The position numbers and the translations under genes are program-made. 7,353 bases of DNA from Bacteroidales bacterium (lineage in GTDB: Bacteria; Bacteroidota; Bacteroidia; Bacteroidales; JAOZMU01), in the NCBI GenBank assembly GCA_029934165.1, contig JAOZMU010000160.1, positions 1 through 7,353 of the forward strand. The letters are read 5' to 3'. Within the stretch, counting starts at the first letter, position 1; each line of letters starts with the position of its first letter. The notes beneath the pieces are model-generated. The model ran no database searches and was not told where the DNA came from. It saw only the letters and a list, made by a program, of their open reading frames with translations. Positions 4,098 to 7,353 of the stretch are shown piece by piece.

Positions 4098-6503
4098 ATG
4101 GCGAAAATAAATAAACGTAAAATATTTGTAATTCTTTTTTGGAGTGCAATCGTTGTTCCGGTTCTTTTTATTACAACAATTTTCACTCTTATTTCGACTG
4201 GCAGCATGGGTTTTATGCCCAGTTTCGAGGAATTAGAAAACCCCAAAAGCAATCTTGCATCCGAGGTTTACACCGAAGACGGAAAATTACTTGGAAAATA
4301 TTACCGCGAAAACCGCACCGTGATTTCATTTGAAGACGTTTCGCCCTTGGTTGTGAACGCACTCATTGCAACCGAAGATGTGCGTTTTTTCGAGCATTCC
4401 GGAATAGACGGAAAAGCCTTAACACGAGTTGCTTACGGTGTCATTACCGGCAACAGAAAAGGTGGCGGTAGCACAATCACGCAGCAGCTTGCAAAAAACC
4501 TCTTTCCGCGCGACAAAACAAAGTACGACTCGAAGATTGCAAAAGCATGGAATATGTCTATTACTAAATTTAAGGAATGGGTTACTGCCGTCAAGCTGGA
4601 GCGCAATTATACCAAAGAAGAAATAATGGTAATGTACTTAAACACAGTAACTTTCGGCAGCGAAACTTTTGGCATCAAGGCGGCAGCACGCACTTTTTTT
4701 GACACAAGCCCAGACTCGTTAAAAATTGAAGAAGCCGCCGTTTTGGTAGGTTTGCTCAAAGCACCATCTGCGTATAGCCCTGTTTACAAACCAAAAAAAT
4801 CGCTTAGTCGCCGCAATACAGTCATAAACCAAATGGAAAAATACAATTTCATTACTGCCGCCGAAGCCGATTCGCTCAAAGAAATTCCAATAAATTTGAA
4901 GTACAAAGTACAATCTCATAATCGCGGTTTGGGCACTTATTTCCGTGAGTATATGCGTATTACGCTTCATGCAAAAAGACCAGAACGAAAAAATTACGCC
5001 TCTTGGCAAGACCAAATGTTCTACGAAGATTCGCTCGAATGGGTAAATAATCCAGTTTACGGTTGGTGTAATAAAAACGTAAAACCCAATGGGCTAAAAT
5101 ACGATTTATACAAAGATGGATTACGGATTTATACAACTATTAATTCATCAATGCAAACCTACGCAGAGCAAGCCGTTTGTGAGCATTTGGCAGGAAAACT
5201 GCAACCGCTTTTCTATCAAAAAAGCAAAAATAACAAAAACGGACCTTATGCTTGGAACATGCGCGAAGACCAACTAAAAAGCATCCAAACGAGCAGTATC
5301 CGACGAAGCGAGCGTTATCGTGTCTTGAAAAAGGCAGGAAAAGACTCGACAGCAATTTGGGAAGATTTCAAAACCCCAGCAAAAATGCGCATCTTCAAAT
5401 GGATTGATAAAAAGCTCGTAAACGACTCTACGGCAGTCTATTATACAGATGTAGATACAACAATGACTCCTTTAGACTCCATCTTGTATTACAAATATTT
5501 TTTACGCGCTGGGTTTATGTCAATGGACCCAAACACAGGGCATGTGAAAGCGTATGTAGGTGGAATGAACTATCGGCATTTTAAATACGACCACGTAAAA
5601 GTAGCCAAAAGACAAGTCGGTTCTACTTTTAAACCATTCGTATATACACTTGCTATGATGGACGGTTATTCGCCATGCCACGAAATTCCGAATATTCCAT
5701 ATACCATCACAATGAAAAATGGGCAGCCACCATATACGCCACAATTTTCGAGTTCGAATATAAAAAGTGCTAAAATATCTCTTAAAGTTGGCTTGGCAAA
5801 TTCTCTAAACCAAATAGCGGCGTGGGTTATGAAGCAATACAACCCCGAAGCTGTTTTAAAAATTGCGAAGGCAATGGGCGTTAGAAGCCACATTGACCCT
5901 GTTCCGGCAATTTGTGTTGGCTCGGCAGAAGTAACTCTTTTTGAGATGGTTGGGGCATATTCTACTTTTGCAAATAAAGGTTTTTACACAGAACCTATTT
6001 TTGTTTCTCGCATCGAAGATAAAAATGGGAATACAATTGCAACATTCAAACCAAAACGCTCTGAGGCAATCGACGAGCAAACGGCATTCATGATGATTGA
6101 ATTGATGAAAGGCGTTGTGCAAATGGGGACAAGTGTTCGTCTGCGATATACATATAAATTGAACAACGAAATAGCAGGAAAAACAGGCACAACAAACAAT
6201 AACTCAGACGGTTGGTTTATTGGCATCACACCAAACCTTGTTTCGGGTGCGTGGGTTGGTGGCGAAGAGCGTAGCATTCACTTTGCAAGCACCACCTACG
6301 GACAAGGTGCAAGTATGGCGCTGCCAATCTGGGCGTTATATATGCAGAAGGTTTATAAAGATGAGTCGTTGGGTGTCAAGAAAGAACGTTTTAAACGCCC
6401 AACTCAAGATATGGACGTGGAAACAGATTGCTCTAAGTATCAACAAAATCAAGGCGGTACGAATGATGAAAACTTTTTAGGTTCGGATAATTTTTTAAAC
6501 TAA
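4098..6503 (+). CDS. mrcA: Penicillin-binding protein 1A, bifunctional transglycosylase/transpeptidase
   Basis: The 801-residue product polymerises lipid II into glycan strands and cross-links the stem peptides at the periplasmic face of the inner membrane. A basic N-terminus (MAKINKRK) precedes one membrane anchor at about residues 9-33. The GT51 domain has ATEDVRFFEHSGID (91-104, catalytic Glu93), KGGGSTITQQLAKNLF (121-136), KLERNYTKEEIMVMYLN (166-182) and RRNTVINQM (238-246). The transpeptidase domain has STFK (509-512, nucleophile Ser509), SLN (569-571) and KTGTT (695-699). A long, charged linker, about residues 280-470, separates the two domains; long versions are usual in Bacteroidota. 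The tail after about residue 760 is polar. ATG 4098 is chosen because it directly precedes the basic anchor. The gene ends in TAATG, overlapping the next start by one base. A long hairpin and direct repeats lie upstream. Confidence 0.96.
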   Translation: MAKINKRKIFVILFWSAIVVPVLFITTIFTLISTGSMGFMPSFEELENPKSNLASEVYTEDGKLLGKYYRENRTVISFEDVSPLVVNALIATEDVRFFEHSGIDGKALTRVAYGVITGNRKGGGSTITQQLAKNLFPRDKTKYDSKIAKAWNMSITKFKEWVTAVKLERNYTKEEIMVMYLNTVTFGSETFGIKAAARTFFDTSPDSLKIEEAAVLVGLLKAPSAYSPVYKPKKSLSRRNTVINQMEKYNFITAAEADSLKEIPINLKYKVQSHNRGLGTYFREYMRITLHAKRPERKNYASWQDQMFYEDSLEWVNNPVYGWCNKNVKPNGLKYDLYKDGLRIYTTINSSMQTYAEQAVCEHLAGKLQPLFYQKSKNNKNGPYAWNMREDQLKSIQTSSIRRSERYRVLKKAGKDSTAIWEDFKTPAKMRIFKWIDKKLVNDSTAVYYTDVDTTMTPLDSILYYKYFLRAGFMSMDPNTGHVKAYVGGMNYRHFKYDHVKVAKRQVGSTFKPFVYTLAMMDGYSPCHEIPNIPYTITMKNGQPPYTPQFSSSNIKSAKISLKVGLANSLNQIAAWVMKQYNPEAVLKIAKAMGVRSHIDPVPAICVGSAEVTLFEMVGAYSTFANKGFYTEPIFVSRIEDKNGNTIATFKPKRSEAIDEQTAFMMIELMKGVVQMGTSVRLRYTYKLNNEIAGKTGTTNNNSDGWFIGITPNLVSGAWVGGEERSIHFASTTYGQGASMALPIWALYMQKVYKDESLGVKKERFKRPTQDMDVETDCSKYQQNQGGTNDENFLGSDNFLN

Positions 6504-7258
6504 TGAAAAAATCTATGAAAGTTAAAACCGCCGTTATTTTAGCCGCCGGATTAGGCAGTCGCCTGAAAGACAGAACAAAAGAAATGCCGAAGGGCTTTCT
6601 TGAGATAGATGGAAAATCGTTAATTCAACGCTCGGTAGAAAAATTATTAGCCGCCGGAATTGAGCATATTTATTTCGGAACTGGCTATCTGACAGAAACT
6701 TACGAAGAGTTTACAAAGAATTATCCCGCAACGTGTGTCCTGAATCCAAAATTTGCAACAACAGGCAGTATGTTTACACTCTGGGGTTTAGGCAAACATC
6801 TTAACGATGATTTTCTTTTGCTCGAATCCGATTTGTTGTACGACCAATCGGGGCTTGATTTTTTAATAAATGCCGATGCAGAAAACGTCATTTTGGCAAG
6901 CGGAAAAACAAATTCCGGCGACGAAGTTTATATCCAAGCCGATGAAAACAAGGAACTTATAAATATGTCTAAAAATGCCAACGAGCTTGAAAATATTTAC
7001 GGTGAGCTTGTCGGGATAAGCAAAGTTTCGTACAAAACATTTTTGAAAATGTGTAAATTCGCCGAGCAAAAATTCAAAACAAATCCAAAACTCGACTACG
7101 AATATGCGTTTGTTGGCGTAAGCACCGAAAAACCTTTTGTCATCGGAAAAATTGACGATTTTGCGTGGTGCGAAATTGACGATGAAAGCCACCTAAACAG
7201 AGCATTGACGCAGGTTTATCCTGAAATTAAAAAGAGAGAAGAGGCATACAGGCGTTAG
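6503..7258 (+). CDS. Nucleotidyltransferase, LicC/PntC-like cytidylyltransferase
   Basis: The 251-residue product is a single GT-A-type nucleotidyltransferase domain. The signature LAAGLGSRL (13-21) and Lys30 in MPKGF bind the NTP. The acidic motif ESD (108-110) and Asp226 in CEIDD are the likely metal ligands, by analogy with LicC. TTGSMFTLW (86-94), GELVGISK (167-174) and LDYEYA (197-202) resemble enzymes that activate small amino-alcohol phosphates or phosphonates with CTP. Phosphocholine (LicC) and 2-aminoethylphosphonate (PntC) are therefore the best substrate guesses; a sugar-1-phosphate enzyme is less likely. The ATG shares its A with the PBP1A stop (TAATG), indicating translational coupling; Met5 (ATG 6515) is an alternative start. 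PntC of Treponema is fused to a transaminase, and no such domain is present here. The product may feed surface decoration, which is inference. Confidence 0.8.
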   Translation: MKKSMKVKTAVILAAGLGSRLKDRTKEMPKGFLEIDGKSLIQRSVEKLLAAGIEHIYFGTGYLTETYEEFTKNYPATCVLNPKFATTGSMFTLWGLGKHLNDDFLLLESDLLYDQSGLDFLINADAENVILASGKTNSGDEVYIQADENKELINMSKNANELENIYGELVGISKVSYKTFLKMCKFAEQKFKTNPKLDYEYAFVGVSTEKPFVIGKIDDFAWCEIDDESHLNRALTQVYPEIKKREEAYRR

Positions 7259-7353
7259 TTTTTATATCGTTCAAATTCACAGTTTCTCGAAATATACATT
7301 CTAAGTACTCTTACAAAAGTTCTTACGCTTTTTATTAACCTAAGTTGTTAATT
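7259..7353. other. Right-end intergenic sequence, no gene seen
   Basis: The last 95 nt have no plausible coding frame and no convincing terminator. A weak 6-bp hairpin, ATTAAC/GTTAAT (7334-7339 with 7347-7352), sits at the edge. The operon's end or next gene lies outside the window. Confidence 0.6.

Noticed and set aside
4043..6480. Several other-frame ORFs of 64 to 98 codons over PBP1A
   Set aside because: The +801-codon frame has all transglycosylase and transpeptidase motifs in order, so the others are overlapping shadows.
6863..7192. 109-codon antisense ORF inside the cytidylyltransferase gene
   Set aside because: The + frame carries the nucleotidyltransferase motifs; the antisense product has no recognisable features and no independent signals.
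1..7353. CRISPR array, tRNA or rRNA gene, intact insertion sequence
   Set aside because: No regularly spaced identical repeats, no cloverleaf or rRNA-like segment, and no transposase or integrase motifs were seen.

Overview
The window looks like a chromosomal segment of an AT-rich member of the Bacteroidota, probably Bacteroidales-like. The pseudouridine synthase has the long Lys/Arg/Asp/Asn-rich N-terminal tail common in that phylum. The bifunctional penicillin-binding protein and the class II aldolase read like Bacteroidota versions. Start codons have no recognisable Shine-Dalgarno sequence, and the best promoter-like sites match the Bacteroidota -7 element TAnnTTTG. I saw no rRNA, tRNA, CRISPR array or intact insertion sequence.

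Layout: (1) 1-996, 3' part of an RsuA/RluB-family rRNA pseudouridine synthase (+). (2) 997-1221, gap with one copy of an 89-nt repeat and a strong terminator-like hairpin just before the next ATG. (3) 1222-1803, mobA (+), molybdenum cofactor guanylyltransferase. (4) 1804-2335, gap with a bidirectional terminator-like hairpin, the second 89-nt repeat copy, and a 44-codon ORF at 2170-2304 whose stop codon lies in its own terminator-like stem. (5) 2336-3418, fbaA (-), class II fructose-bisphosphate aldolase. (6) 3419-4097, a 679-nt gap between divergent genes. It holds a structured fbaA leader, a frameshifted fragment homologous to the 44-codon ORF, a second copy of the terminator-like hairpin, a 137-nt MITE-like foldback, an 81-nt long-stem hairpin and spaced direct repeats. 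(7) 4098-6503, class A PBP (PBP1A, +). (8) 6503-7258, a LicC/PntC-like cytidylyltransferase (+) overlapping the PBP stop by one base. (9) 7259-7353, no gene seen.

The proteins are mostly housekeeping: ribosome modification, cofactor maturation, glycolysis/gluconeogenesis and cell-wall synthesis. PBP1A and the nucleotidyltransferase form the only clear operon. That may link peptidoglycan assembly to production of a CDP-activated head group (phosphocholine or 2-aminoethylphosphonate are candidates) for surface decoration, but this is inference.

The less ordinary content is in the gaps. The most interesting item is a pair of inverted, diverged copies of a short coding segment (peptide core QHLESLYEP), one intact and one broken, whose nucleotide differences in the core are all synonymous. 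I could not assign it to a family.
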